Positions 27,543 through 36,033 of a stretch of 57,809 bases of DNA are shown piece after piece (the first letter of the stretch is position 1; each line of letters opens with the position of its first letter). Under the pieces are notes generated by a model that worked only from the letters and a program-made list of their open reading frames with translations, searched no databases and was not told the origin of the DNA. The translations under genes and the position numbers were made by a program. Origin of the DNA: CAYQUV01 sp964421005 (lineage in GTDB: Bacteria; Patescibacteriota; Minisyncoccia; Minisyncoccales; CG1-02-41-26); the NCBI GenBank assembly GCA_964421005.1, contig CAYQUV010000001.1:1-57809 (forward strand), in the 5' to 3' direction.

Positions 27543-28619
27543 CTATCGGCGAGCTTTCCCTAATCTGCTTTTCAAATCCTGAGGGTTAAGAGAATAAGCT
27601 ATAGCGGTATTTTCTTCAATTTTTCCTTTTCTTACCAAATCAGCCAAAGATTTGTTAAATGGAATCATTCCCTCAGTTGCCGAAGTTTCAATTACTGCCG
27701 GAATCTCATGGATTTTATTCTCCCGGATTAAATTACTAATTGCCGGATTATTAAACATTACCTCGCAAGCCGGAACAATTTCTTTTTTAACTGTTAATAT
27801 TAATCTCTGGGCAACCACAGCCAGCAAAGAGCCTGACAATTGCGCCCGGATTTGATTCTGCTGATGAGGAGGAAAAACATCAATTACCCGATGAATAGTC
27901 TGACTGGCTGAATTAGTATGTAATGTTGCAAAAACTAAATGCCCTGTTTCAGCTGCCGTCAGAGCGGTTGAAATAGTTTCCAAATCCCTCATTTCTCCGA
28001 CCATAATTACATCCGGGTCTTCCCTTAATGTTGATCTCAACGCTCTGGCAAAACTCAGCGTGTCGCTGAAAACTTCTCTCTGGTCAACCAACGATTTATC
28101 ATCCTTGAAGACATATTCAATCGGGTCTTCAATGGTAATTATATGCTCCCTTCTTTTGTGATTTATTTCGTCTATCAGAGCAGCTAAAGTTGTGGACTTA
28201 CCCTGAGAAGAAGCGCCTGTGATTAAAACAAACCCCTGGGAAGCCTCGGTTAAAGAATGTAAAATTGGGGGAAGATTCAATTCATCGATTGTCCGGATTT
28301 CCCGAGGTATAAGCCGCAAAGCAATACTCACATTTCCGCTTTGAAAATAAATATTTGTCCGAAATCTGGCCTTTCTCTCAAAATTATAACCAAAATCAAT
28401 TTCTTTTTCCCTTAAAAACTTTTCAATCTGGTTATCCCCCATCAGTTTGAAAGCCAGACCCTGAGAATCTTCAGGAGTAATTACTTTTTCCTCTTTTAAG
28501 GGGACAAGGCTCCTGTTAATTCTTAAAACCGGCGGGTGACCGACGGAAATGTGTAAATCGGAAGCACCCTTTTCGAGAGCCACTTCCAGAAGTTTTCTAA
28601 GTTGTGTTTTATAATCCAT
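27543..28619 (-). CDS. pilT: Type IV pilus retraction ATPase PilT
   Basis: 358 aa from the ATG at 28619; a TTG two codons upstream is rejected. It is a hexameric ATPase that retracts pili. The Walker A motif is G-A-S-S-Q-G-K-S (135-142), where most PilT have G-P-T-G-S-G-K-S. It still fits GxxxxGKS. The Asp box, Walker B (D-P-D-V-I-M-V-G-E-M-R-D), the His box (T-G-H-L-V-F-A-T-L-H-T) and the retraction motif region (A-I-S-N-L-I-R-E-N-K-I-H-E-I-P) are present. The last replaces the usual A-I-R-x-L-I-R-E-G-K. Confidence 0.95.
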   Translation of the reverse strand: MDYKTQLRKLLEVALEKGASDLHISVGHPPVLRINRSLVPLKEEKVITPEDSQGLAFKLMGDNQIEKFLREKEIDFGYNFERKARFRTNIYFQSGNVSIALRLIPREIRTIDELNLPPILHSLTEASQGFVLITGASSQGKSTTLAALIDEINHKRREHIITIEDPIEYVFKDDKSLVDQREVFSDTLSFARALRSTLREDPDVIMVGEMRDLETISTALTAAETGHLVFATLHTNSASQTIHRVIDVFPPHQQNQIRAQLSGSLLAVVAQRLILTVKKEIVPACEVMFNNPAISNLIRENKIHEIPAVIETSATEGMIPFNKSLADLVRKGKIEENTAIAYSLNPQDLKSRLGKARR

Positions 28620-28652
28620 ATTCAAAATTCAATCCGCTAAAAAATTTGTTAA

Positions 28653-30386
28653 CTATATGCCCATTTCTTCGGTTACTCTCATCACCTCTTCAAGCGATGT
28701 CTCTCCTTTCAAAACCTTTAAGATTCCATCATCTTCCATTGAAACCATTCTCTGATTTTTTGCCTCTTTCAAAATTTCTCCCTCGGTTGGTTTCTCAACA
28801 ATAATTTCAGCCAGAGAAGGTGTCATCTTTAACATCTCAAATATTCCGATTCTCCCTAAATATCCTTTAAAATTGCATTTTTTACAACCTTTCGGCTGAT
28901 AGATAAAGATAGGTTCTTTAAGTTTTAAATCTTTTATCACTTCTTTGGGCAAATTTTTAATTCTGTCTAAAATATACTTTTTCTTTTTTCCTTTAAGTTC
29001 CACCTTTCGTTTACAATAGGGACAGAGAGTCCTGACAAGCCGCTGGCTGACTGCCAAGGTTAGGGTTGGTGGAATCAAAAACGGTCTGACTCTCATATCA
29101 ATTAATCTTGGAATAACTCCTATGGCATTATTGGCATGGAGAGTTGAGAGAACAAGATGACCGGTTAAAGCGGCATGAATAGCCAGAGAAGCGGTTTCCG
29201 CATCCCGAATCTCACCAACCATAATAATGTCGGGGCTTTGCCTGAGAATATGGCGAAGACCTCTGGCAAAAGTATAATTAATTTCCGTGTTTATCTGTGA
29301 CTGATTGATGCCGTCAACGAAATATTCCACCGGGTCCTCCAGAGTTATAATATTTACGTCGGTTTTATTTAAAATTCTTAAAATGGCGTATAAGGTAGTG
29401 GTTTTACCACAACCCGTAGGACCCGTTGCTAAAATAAGACCATAAGGTTTTTCAATAGTTTCGCTAAGAGTTTTATAATTCTTTTCGCTAAGACCCAATT
29501 TATCCAGAGGTTTCATTCCTTCTTCCGGATCAAGAACACGGAGAGCCACTTTTTCTCCTAAACTTGTGGGAAAAGTTGAAACTCGAAAATCAATTTTTTT
29601 CTCTCCGATAATGGTAGAAAATCTTCCGTCCTGCGGCAACCGGGTTTCATCAATTTTCAAACCGCTCAAAATTTTAATCCTGGTTATGATAGCCGGGTGA
29701 ACTTTCATCGGCAAAAATAGAGAGGTATATAAAATCCCGTCTAACCTATATCTAACTCTCAGATTTTCTCGGGTTGGCTCAATATGGATATCGGAGGCAC
29801 CTCCTTCAACAGCCTGCCGTAAAATAACGGCAACCATTTTAATAACCGGCGCTTCTTCAACCAATCTTTCAAATTCTCTAACTCCTGCTTTTCTTTCCGG
29901 TTCCACCTCTAATTCTTCTTCCAATCTTCCCAATGCTTTTTCCATTTCTTTCTCCGGGACAAGATAACTTCTTAGACATTTTTCAAAATCGGAAAAGGTA
30001 ATCAAAAAAACTTCAGGGGTTAATTTCTGTTGTCTGGTTAAAAACTTAAGCGCTTCTTGTGCTCGGGGATCTTCGGGAAAAACCATTCCCACTTCTAAAA
30101 CTTTCTTTGCTTTCTTCAGGGCCAGAGGAATCATCTTGTAAAATTCAGCTGATTCTCTGGGAATAATAGAAAGAACCTCCACCGAAATTCTTTCAGCAGG
30201 AGTCTCGTGAAGAGGAATTTTCAAAGCTTCGCTTTTTAAGTTAAAAAGCTGTTTTTCACCGATAAGTTTCCCCTTTAAAATTACTTCTTCGGGACTCAAA
30301 CCGGTTTTCTTAACTTTACCTCTAAGCTTAATACCCTGCTCTTTTTTTAGAATTTTTCTTTCAATTAAATATTGAATTAAATCCAT
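28653..30386 (-). CDS. pilB: Type IV pilus assembly ATPase PilB
   Basis: 577 aa. The N-terminal T2SE_N-like domain is followed by the hexameric motor with Walker A G-P-T-G-C-G-K-T near residue 325, Walker B S-P-D-I-I-M-V-G-E-I-R-D and the His box G-H-L-V-L-S-T-L-H-A-N. The tetra-cysteine zinc site (C-P-Y-C and C-K-K-C-N-F-K-G-Y) separates extension ATPases from PilT. It powers pilus extension and lies 33 bp upstream of pilT. Confidence 0.96.
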   Translation of the reverse strand: MDLIQYLIERKILKKEQGIKLRGKVKKTGLSPEEVILKGKLIGEKQLFNLKSEALKIPLHETPAERISVEVLSIIPRESAEFYKMIPLALKKAKKVLEVGMVFPEDPRAQEALKFLTRQQKLTPEVFLITFSDFEKCLRSYLVPEKEMEKALGRLEEELEVEPERKAGVREFERLVEEAPVIKMVAVILRQAVEGGASDIHIEPTRENLRVRYRLDGILYTSLFLPMKVHPAIITRIKILSGLKIDETRLPQDGRFSTIIGEKKIDFRVSTFPTSLGEKVALRVLDPEEGMKPLDKLGLSEKNYKTLSETIEKPYGLILATGPTGCGKTTTLYAILRILNKTDVNIITLEDPVEYFVDGINQSQINTEINYTFARGLRHILRQSPDIIMVGEIRDAETASLAIHAALTGHLVLSTLHANNAIGVIPRLIDMRVRPFLIPPTLTLAVSQRLVRTLCPYCKRKVELKGKKKKYILDRIKNLPKEVIKDLKLKEPIFIYQPKGCKKCNFKGYLGRIGIFEMLKMTPSLAEIIVEKPTEGEILKEAKNQRMVSMEDDGILKVLKGETSLEEVMRVTEEMGI

Positions 30387-30474
30387 AAAAATTTACCGGA
30401 ATAAATTAAAGACATAAGTCAGATTTTCTTTTTCAGCTTACAATTTTTTTTATCGCTTTTTAATAAAATCCGGG

Positions 30475-30732
30475 CTAATAGGGTTCAAAAGGATTTTCTC
30501 TACCAACTTCTTCCGGCAAAGAAATCTCTTCAAAAATGGAAAGTTTTTCAATCTCCGGACTTTCCAAAAGTTTGAAGTCAATCTCAATTTTGGTAAAAGA
30601 AGGAATTATCTTAGGAACTTCCAGTGGAGCCGGTTTTAAGATTATTTCTTTGAACAAAATAATCAAAGAAACGAGAACAACCCCTAAAATTAAGTATCTG
30701 ACATTCTTTTTTTTGTAATATTCTTCAAACAT
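30475..30732 (-). CDS. Small membrane protein of the pilus operon (PilP-like)
   Basis: 85 aa. One membrane segment (about residues 12-30) is followed by a short extracytoplasmic tail ending G-R-E-N-P-F-E-P-Y. The G-R-x-N-P-F sequence recalls the start of the PilP lipoprotein head. The gene sits where pilP lies in pilMNOP operons. No lipobox is seen, fitting a cell with no outer membrane. It is probably part of the inner-membrane alignment complex. The family link rests on position and this motif only. Confidence 0.6.
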   Translation of the reverse strand: MFEEYYKKKNVRYLILGVVLVSLIILFKEIILKPAPLEVPKIIPSFTKIEIDFKLLESPEIEKLSIFEEISLPEEVGRENPFEPY

Positions 30733-30752
30733 CTTTCAAATCAATTTTTTAG

Positions 30753-31277
30753 TTAATAGGAATGGACCTTCAACCTAAGAGTGATTGCCAGAGAACCCTC
30801 CTCGGTTGTTGTCAGAGAAATATTTTCAACTTCAATCATCCTTGACGAATTTTCAATAACCTTCAAAAAGTTTTCCAGAGAAGAAAGCGTACCAACAACA
30901 GAAAGGGAAAAATAACTTTCTTTAATTCCTGCCGTTTCTTCTTCTGCTCCAACTTCCTGAGCTTTGATTATGCCCATACTTCCAACTGCCAAACCGCTCT
31001 CCGAAGCTTTTTCCTGAAGGAAACTTAATAAAGAAGCAGGGGACATCCTTAAGGGCAGAGCCGAATTAATTTTCTCCAGAGATTCAGCATATTTTTCAAG
31101 TTTGTTTGATGCTTCTTCAAGATTTGAAAAATAGATATTTCTTTCTTGAATCAGAGATTCTTTTTGTGAAATTTTACTTCTCAAAAGTTTAAAATCCGAG
31201 TATTGAGGAAGAATAAAATAAACAACCGCTAAAAAACAAATAAAGAGTAAAATTGTAGTAGCTAAAATTCGTTTCAT
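30753..31277 (-). CDS. pilO: PilO-like pilus alignment protein
   Basis: 174 aa. A membrane segment at about residues 4-24 is followed by a coiled coil (about 30-75) and a compact alpha/beta domain, the standard PilO layout. PilO pairs with PilN through the coiled coil and links the PilM-bound motor to the exit structure. The start overlaps the pilN stop by 4 bp (ATGA), which suggests translational coupling. Confidence 0.8.
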   Translation of the reverse strand: MKRILATTILLFICFLAVVYFILPQYSDFKLLRSKISQKESLIQERNIYFSNLEEASNKLEKYAESLEKINSALPLRMSPASLLSFLQEKASESGLAVGSMGIIKAQEVGAEEETAGIKESYFSLSVVGTLSSLENFLKVIENSSRMIEVENISLTTTEEGSLAITLRLKVHSY

Positions 31278-31810
31278 TTTTTAATAAGATTTTCGGAGAA
31301 AGTAAAAGCTAAATCAAAATTAACTTTTCCCTCCCTGTCCAAAGATACTCTGGAAAGTCGGAGACCTTTAATTTCTTCTTTTTCCTGAAGGACTAAAATT
31401 TGTTCTCCCAGAGTATAAAAGCTTTCCGTTATTCCCGACAAGATCACTTTGGATTCTTGAGTGTCTATTTCAAGAGAAGTAAACTGAACCTGAGGATGAC
31501 AGAATTCTTTTAAAAAATCAAAAAGGTTGGAAGTAAACTTGTGTTTTGCTAAAAGCTGAGGGAAATCATTAATTCTTTTAGAGAGAAAAAGCATTTCCTC
31601 CTCAAGCATTTTCTGACTTTCGGAAGGCTTAAGATCCGTTTCCAATTTTTTTATCTTTTTTTCTAAAGATGGAATTTGGTTATCCAGAAAAAAGTAAAGA
31701 CCGACCAGAGCAAGCAAGAGAATCACGGAAAGCCAGAAAAACAAGTTAACATAAAAGGGCGCCTTCGGTTTTGCTCTCGGAATAATTTTTACTAAATCTT
31801 CTTTTGCCAT
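31274..31810 (-). CDS. pilN: PilN-like pilus alignment protein
   Basis: 178 aa from the ATG at 31810, which gives M-A-K-E-D-L-V; a start at 31828 is less likely. PilN-type proteins have a short cytoplasmic peptide that docks on PilM (here about residues 1-20, with L-V-K-I-I-P-R where others have N-L-L-P), then one membrane segment (about 27-48), a coiled coil and an alpha/beta domain. It lies between pilM and pilO as expected. Confidence 0.8.
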   Translation of the reverse strand: MAKEDLVKIIPRAKPKAPFYVNLFFWLSVILLLALVGLYFFLDNQIPSLEKKIKKLETDLKPSESQKMLEEEMLFLSKRINDFPQLLAKHKFTSNLFDFLKEFCHPQVQFTSLEIDTQESKVILSGITESFYTLGEQILVLQEKEEIKGLRLSRVSLDREGKVNFDLAFTFSENLIKK

Positions 31811-31853
31811 ATTACTTAATTTTATCAATAAATTAAAATTTAGAAAAGGGTGA

Positions 31854-32909
31854 TTAACTTTCCAAACCCATTAAAGCCACACCTACGGCTACGGCAAACG
31901 AAGGACCCAATTCTTTCAAACGCTCTTTAAGGGAAGCAGGGAAAGAAATACTTGAAAAAGGGTCGGCCAGAATAATCTTCTTTTTCATTTTGCTCTCCAG
32001 ATAATCACGGAGCCCAAAAAGAGTTGCTGTTCCTCCGGCAATTATAACATGATTCACATTTCTGCCTTCTTTCTGGTAGTAATTCCGACAAATTTTTTCT
32101 ATCTCAAAAACAAGAGAGTCAATTTGAGAGAGAAGAATCTGAGCGATATCTTTTCTTTTCGGGTCTAAACCATATTTCGTTTTAAGTTCTTCCGCCTCTT
32201 TTAAATCAACACTGAGTTCTTTGCTCAAAGATCTTGTTAAACTCTGGCTGGAAACGTCAAAGCTGTGACTAAGCCGGAGTATTTCTTTCTCAACAATACT
32301 GACGCTTGTACTTTGCCAACCAATATCCACCAAACATATCGGCTCTTTTGCAAGTGCTTTTGGAATCGATGACCTGATAAGTCCGAAAACTTCTGCTTCC
32401 ATGCTTTTCAGTTCAATCTGGATCAGATTTGCTGCTCTTTGATAACTTGCCAGAACTTTATTGGGAACGGCAACTAACAATACCTTAAGTTCTACTCCCG
32501 GGAATATCTCCTTTTTTTCGATTATCTGCCAATCAAAAGTCACTTCGGATAAGGGAACGGGAATGTAATGACGAGCTTCAAACTCAATTGCCTGAGGAAC
32601 TTCTTCTCTACTCATTGGTGGCAGAGAAAAAGAAGTAAAAAAAGTAGAAAAATCGGGTAGCGAGAAGGCGGATTTTTTTTCTTTAATTTTGGCTTCTTTT
32701 AAAAGCGCCTCTAAAATTTCGGAGGCCCTATCGCTTGAAAGGGTTAAACTTTCTCCTTGAAATGTTTTTAAAGCAGGAGTCTCGGAAGGAATAGTAAATT
32801 CAACGTAATTTTTCAATTTTTTTCTTTTAGCAAAACTGGAAATTTCAACAATCTTTATTGAAGAGGCTCCAATATCTATACCTAAACAACTTTTTGAAAA
32901 AATACCCAT
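31854..32909 (-). CDS. pilM: Type IV pilus assembly ATPase-fold protein PilM
   Basis: 351 aa, actin/FtsA-like fold. The phosphate-1 loop G-I-D-I-G-A-S-S-I-K near residue 10, the second phosphate loop (V-D-I-G-W-Q-S-T-S) and the adenosine motif (V-I-I-A-G-G-T-A-T-L-F-G-L) are visible. PilM is cytoplasmic and binds the PilN N-terminal peptide. It is the first gene of the pilus operon and diverges from comF with about 70 bp between starts, so the two promoters overlap. Confidence 0.93.
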   Translation of the reverse strand: MGIFSKSCLGIDIGASSIKIVEISSFAKRKKLKNYVEFTIPSETPALKTFQGESLTLSSDRASEILEALLKEAKIKEKKSAFSLPDFSTFFTSFSLPPMSREEVPQAIEFEARHYIPVPLSEVTFDWQIIEKKEIFPGVELKVLLVAVPNKVLASYQRAANLIQIELKSMEAEVFGLIRSSIPKALAKEPICLVDIGWQSTSVSIVEKEILRLSHSFDVSSQSLTRSLSKELSVDLKEAEELKTKYGLDPKRKDIAQILLSQIDSLVFEIEKICRNYYQKEGRNVNHVIIAGGTATLFGLRDYLESKMKKKIILADPFSSISFPASLKERLKELGPSFAVAVGVALMGLES

Positions 32910-32958
32910 AATGGTTTAGAAATATTTTTTTTATTATACTATAGATTTCACATTTTGG

Positions 32959-32964
32959 TATAAT
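32959..32964 (+). promoter_or_regulatory. Candidate extended -10 for comF
   Basis: TGG-TATAAT, ending 14 nt before the comF ATG at 32979. No clear -35 is seen. A minus-strand TATAAT at 32933-32938 could serve pilM, so the two promoters would lie back to back. Confidence 0.4.
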
Positions 32965-32978
32965 AACAGGAAATCTCC

Positions 32979-33806
32979 ATGCAGAAATTATACCAGCGGA
33001 AACCACCATCGGAGAAATTGCCCTCGGAGAGATTATTATATAATATGCGGAAAAAATTTCCTCTTGGCAAAAAGTCATTTCTATTCCTTAAAGAGCTCCT
33101 CTTGGACATTCTTTTCCCTCAATTTTGTCTGCGCTGCGGCAAAGAAGGAAATTTAATCTGCCAGGATTGTCTAAGCACAATTGAAATATCAGAATATCAG
33201 TTCTGTCCTTTTTGTAAAAAGCCAAACAGGGTCAGGATAGAAGACACCGAAAAAAAGGGGAAATGTAAAGCTCATCAGAAAATGAATCTCGATGGACTTT
33301 TCTCGGCTACATCCTACGAAAACAGTCTAGTAAGAAATCTTATCAGAAAATTTAAATATCAGCCTTTTCTAAAAACCCTCCGGGAACCTTTGGCTTTTTT
33401 AATAATAGCACATTTCTTTCTAAGCGGGAACAAAAACTTTTTCGAAAAATCCGGAAGTTCTCTTTTTCTGCCTGTTCCTCTTTATTATAAAAGAGAAAAG
33501 TGGAGAGGATTCAATCAATCAAGCGAAATCGCAAAAATTCTTTCAGAATTTTTTAAAATTCCTCTCCAGACTAATAATCTCATAAAAATTAAAAGGACTC
33601 AACCGCAGGCGAATCTCTCCAGAGAAGAAAGAAAAAAGAATGTCAAAGATGCGTTTTTAATAAAAAATCATCAGACAATCAAAGGAAAAAGAATATTTTT
33701 GGTTGACGATGTTTTTACCACCGGTCAGACCCTAGAAGGATGTAGTAAAGTTCTGAAAGAAGCGGGGGCTAAAGAGGTCTGGGGAATTGTTATAGCCAGA
33801 GAATAA
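32979..33806 (+). CDS. comF: ComF-family phosphoribosyltransferase-like competence protein
   Basis: 275 aa from the first ATG. A second ATG at 33045 is also possible; the two differ by 22 basic residues. An N-terminal zinc-finger region (C-L-R-C-G ... C-Q-D-C, C-P-F-C-K) precedes a type I PRTase fold with the PRPP loop F-L-V-D-D-V-F-T-T-G-Q-T near residue 240. The ComF signature R-G-F-N-Q-S-x-x-I-A and R-T-x-P-Q-A-x-L-S-R-x-x-R are present. ComF is needed for handling imported ssDNA in naturally competent bacteria. Its place against the pilus operon supports pilus-mediated DNA uptake (inference). Confidence 0.92.
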   Translation: MQKLYQRKPPSEKLPSERLLYNMRKKFPLGKKSFLFLKELLLDILFPQFCLRCGKEGNLICQDCLSTIEISEYQFCPFCKKPNRVRIEDTEKKGKCKAHQKMNLDGLFSATSYENSLVRNLIRKFKYQPFLKTLREPLAFLIIAHFFLSGNKNFFEKSGSSLFLPVPLYYKREKWRGFNQSSEIAKILSEFFKIPLQTNNLIKIKRTQPQANLSREERKKNVKDAFLIKNHQTIKGKRIFLVDDVFTTGQTLEGCSKVLKEAGAKEVWGIVIARE

Positions 33807-33853
33807 ATAATTTATAATCGAAACATAGCTGAAAATAATTGATATTGAGAATC

Positions 33854-33896
33854 AAAAAAACCCCGCCGGAAACAGAATCTCCAACGGGGTTTTTTA
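33854..33896. terminator. Bidirectional terminator between comF and the holin-like gene
   Basis: AAAAAAACCCCG (33854-33865) pairs with CGGGGTTTTTT (33885-33895). The T tract follows the stem on the plus strand, and the A tract gives a T tract on the minus strand, so it can stop both convergent genes. Confidence 0.85.
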
Positions 33897-33899
33897 GTT

Positions 33900-34220
33900 T
33901 TATTTCTTTAAACTTCTCGGTAAAGGTAATCCGATTCTTCCTAAATTTCCAATTATGGAAGCCAATAAAGCAATTATTATTAAAACAAAAGCTACTGGTA
34001 CGATAAAATCTAAACTGGGCAAAGCCTGCCCTACTATTTGAATAACAGCAAAGCCAAGAACATAGCCCAGAAGCGGCCCTTTCATAAAATTAGCCAATTT
34101 TCTGAAAAGAAAATCTTTTTTAACAATAGCGCCGATAATTCCAAAGACAATATCAATCATTAATAAAATTACAATCCACTGCATCTGGTTAGTTGCAAAC
34201 AAAGGAACAAGATTTTCCAT
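33900..34220 (-). CDS. Small holin-like membrane protein
   Basis: 106 aa with about three hydrophobic segments (13-32, 50-68, 72-93). The start of the first segment, I-D-I-V-F-G-I-I-G-A-I-V-K-K, resembles the D-I-x-x-G-x-x-x-A motif of toxin-secretion/phage-lysis holins. No endolysin or phage gene lies nearby, although the 3D-domain protein about 1.3 kb away could act on murein. The function is unproven; it could also be an unrelated small membrane protein. Confidence 0.5.
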   Translation of the reverse strand: MENLVPLFATNQMQWIVILLMIDIVFGIIGAIVKKDFLFRKLANFMKGPLLGYVLGFAVIQIVGQALPSLDFIVPVAFVLIIIALLASIIGNLGRIGLPLPRSLKK

Positions 34221-34360
34221 AGGTTTAATTTTCGTTTCTTAATTTTAATTTACGACCTTTATTAATACCCTCCTTATAAGAGGTTTAGGATTATTACTTT
34301 TTCTTAATCTTCTTTTTACCCAAACTCTCTCTTTTCCGCCGTGGGAGAGAATCTTTTTTC

Positions 34361-34483
34361 GGTGTTAACGTCCCGAATTTCGAATCAACTTTATCCCAAA
34401 TCGACCCATTTATTCGGAAACTAAGAAAAATTTATCAAGATAACCCTGATTATTTTAAAGTCCCTAAACTTGCTCTTTATTAA
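34361..34483 (+). pseudogene. Possible C-terminal remnant of a lost gene
   Basis: A short open stretch ends at a TAA (34481). It reads G-V-N-V-P-N-F-E-S-T-L-S-Q-I-D-P-F-I-R, then K-L-R-K-I-Y-Q-D-N-P-D-Y-F-K-V-P-K-L-A-L-Y. The composition looks protein-like, with balanced charge and aromatics. There is no start codon, and upstream codons in this frame look noncoding and reach a stop near 34286. I do not recognise the family. It may be a truncated gene end or chance. Confidence 0.3.
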
Positions 34484-34486
34484 TTA

Positions 34487-34900
34487 TTAACTTATTTTTC
34501 CCAAATCGCCATTTAAGATAATCGGTTGCATCGCTTCTAATTCATCTCTGTATGAAACTTCTGGGATTGGATTAAGTAAGAAAATTGTTTTATTAAGCAC
34601 ATACGCAAATCCCATCTCAAGAAATGAGTTGCCCCCAATATAATTCTTAATACCGCTTTTATCCTCATTAATAACCAAGATTGCATCAGCGTTGCTAATC
34701 TCCTTAAAGTAATCTCTAATTAAATCATGATCTATTTTATTTTTAACTGACTCAGAATGAATTTCATCTAAATTATCCATTCTAGCATATTCCTCTGTAA
34801 ACTTTGGCAAAATTATTTCATGATTCAATTTTCTGAGACCATTGCCAATCTCTGTCATTTTCTTTACAAAGGTCATGCTTCCACAAATAACTATTTTCAT
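34487..34900 (-). CDS. Nucleoside 2-deoxyribosyltransferase-like protein
   Basis: 137 aa. The N-terminal M-K-I-V-I-C-G-S-M-T is followed by the conserved region A-D-A-I-L-V-I-N, then I-G-G-N-S-F-L-E-M-G-F-A-Y with Glu95 at the position of the catalytic glutamate in deoxyribosyltransferases. These enzymes swap bases on deoxynucleosides or hydrolyse nucleotides. Many small members have unknown substrates and occur in mobile or defence regions. It is a single gene near tRNAs in an accessory stretch. The family is likely; the substrate is unknown. Confidence 0.75.
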   Translation of the reverse strand: MKIVICGSMTFVKKMTEIGNGLRKLNHEIILPKFTEEYARMDNLDEIHSESVKNKIDHDLIRDYFKEISNADAILVINEDKSGIKNYIGGNSFLEMGFAYVLNKTIFLLNPIPEVSYRDELEAMQPIILNGDLGKIS

Positions 34901-34934
34901 AATTTAAACTTAATTTGGTTCGAAGTTGGACATC

Positions 34935-35024
34935 TGGCGGAGGGAGTGGGACTCGAACCCACACGCCAATTTCTTGGCACCGGTTTTCAAGACCGGCTCC
35001 TTAGCCAATTCGGAACACCCCTCC
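34935..35024 (-). tRNA. tRNA-Ser(TGA)
   Basis: The minus strand gives GGAGGGG...TCCCTCC acceptor pairing, loop C-T-T-G-A-A-A-A with anticodon TGA, a long variable arm (GCCAAGAAATTGGC) and a GGTTCGAGTCC T arm. CCA is encoded. 90 nt including CCA. Confidence 0.95.
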
Positions 35025-35027
35025 AAC

Positions 35028-35119
35028 TGGCGGTGGGTGCAGGATTCGAACCTGCGGGGGACTTTTTAAATCCCCGGAGTTTAGCAAACTCCTGCTTTGG
35101 ACCACTCAGCCAACCCACC
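35028..35119 (-). tRNA. tRNA-Ser(GCT)
   Basis: Acceptor GGTGGGT, anticodon loop T-T-T-G-C-T-A-A-A with GCT, a long variable arm (GGGGATTTAAAAAGTCCCC) and T arm GGTTCGAATCC. CCA is encoded. It is separated from tRNA-Ser(TGA) by 3 nt, so one precursor is likely. Confidence 0.95.
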
Positions 35120-35198
35120 TTATGGTTATAATTTAACAATTTAAATTCTACCATCAAAAATTAGAAAAATCAATCAAAAAGAGAATTTATTCTCAGGC

Positions 35199-35227
35199 TT
35201 GACATTTTTCCTTTCCTGGATTATCTT
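35199..35227 (+). promoter_or_regulatory. Promoter of the 3D-domain protein gene
   Basis: TTGACA (35199-35204), a 17-bp spacer and TATCTT (35222-35227). The ATG is 16 nt after the -10 box, so the leader is about 10 nt. Confidence 0.6.
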
Positions 35228-35243
35228 AAGAGAATATTATTAA

Positions 35244-35759
35244 ATGTTAAAGCCCAACAATCTACACTTTCTGACTCTCTTGGTCTTAACGGTAACTCTT
35301 ATTTTTTCCCCGATTTTTCTGCTCAAAAAAGAAAAAGTAATGGCAGATGAGTTTTTTATTACAGATAAAATGAATGAGGGAGAATTCTCAACTTTCCCAA
35401 TTTACCAAGAAACAACCCTCCTCCCCTTAACATCCCCGATTCTCCGGGAAGATTCCGAAAAGATAAAAAGAATAAAAGTATTAGTCACTGCTTACTCTTC
35501 CTCTGTTTGGGAAACTCAGGGCGACCCTTTTATTACAGCTTCAGGAAACAAAGTAAGAGATGGAATTGTCGCAAATAATAAGTATCCTTTTGGGACAAAG
35601 GTTAGGTTCCCCGAGATCTACGGAGATAAAATTTTCATAGTCGAGGACAGAATGCACAGTAGAAAAGGGCCTTATCAATTTGATATTTGGATGGATTCCT
35701 ATGAGAAAGCGAAAAATTTCGGAGCAAAAATAGTCGAAGCTGAAATTTTTATTGATTAA
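35244..35759 (+). CDS. Secreted 3D-domain (MltA-like fold) protein
   Basis: 171 aa. A signal or anchor segment at about residues 8-27 precedes a 3D (three-Asp) domain at about 75-171. The motif runs V-T-A-Y-S-S ... I-T-A-S-G ... D-G-I-V-A-N-N, then P-F-G-T-K-V-R-F-P, V-E-D-R-M-H-S-R and F-D-I-W-M. The conserved aspartates (D-G, E-D-R, F-D-I-W) form the active site in 3D and MltA proteins, which cut glycan strands. A murein-remodelling role is inferred. It has its own promoter and terminator. Confidence 0.85.
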   Translation: MLKPNNLHFLTLLVLTVTLIFSPIFLLKKEKVMADEFFITDKMNEGEFSTFPIYQETTLLPLTSPILREDSEKIKRIKVLVTAYSSSVWETQGDPFITASGNKVRDGIVANNKYPFGTKVRFPEIYGDKIFIVEDRMHSRKGPYQFDIWMDSYEKAKNFGAKIVEAEIFID

Positions 35760-35785
35760 AAAGTTCTCGCGAAATTTTCTCAATT

Positions 35786-35816
35786 AAAAACCCACAGCCA
35801 AGCAGTGGGGTTTTTT
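35786..35816 (+). terminator. Terminator after the 3D-domain gene
   Basis: AAAAACCCAC pairs with GTGGGGTTTTTT around a 9-nt loop, and a T6 tract ends the stem. Confidence 0.75.
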
Positions 35817-35941
35817 GTTTCTAAGAGAAGAGCAAAAAAGAGCAGGGCGGATATTAAAAAATTGGTTTTGAAAACAATAGTTAAAATTGTTCGAACAATC
35901 TTTTGAAGATAGTGCACCAACGAAAAAACAATAATTGGTAG

Positions 35942-36025
35942 TGCCGCGGGTGGGACTCGAACCCACACGGGAAAATTCCCAACGGATTTTAAGTCCGTCT
36001 CGGTTACCAATTACGACACCGCGGC
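35942..36025 (-). tRNA. tRNA-Leu(TAA)
   Basis: Acceptor GCCGCGG / CCGCGGC, anticodon loop C-T-T-A-A-A-A with TAA, variable arm TGGGAATTTTCCCG and T arm GGTTCGAGTCC. CCA is not encoded. Confidence 0.94.
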
Positions 36026-36033
36026 AAAATTTG

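Noticed and set aside
35886..35899. Palindrome ATTGTTCGAACAAT as a LexA/SOS box
   Set aside because: It does not match the GAAC-N4-GTTC spacing of known LexA boxes and lies downstream of tRNA-Leu, not before an SOS gene.
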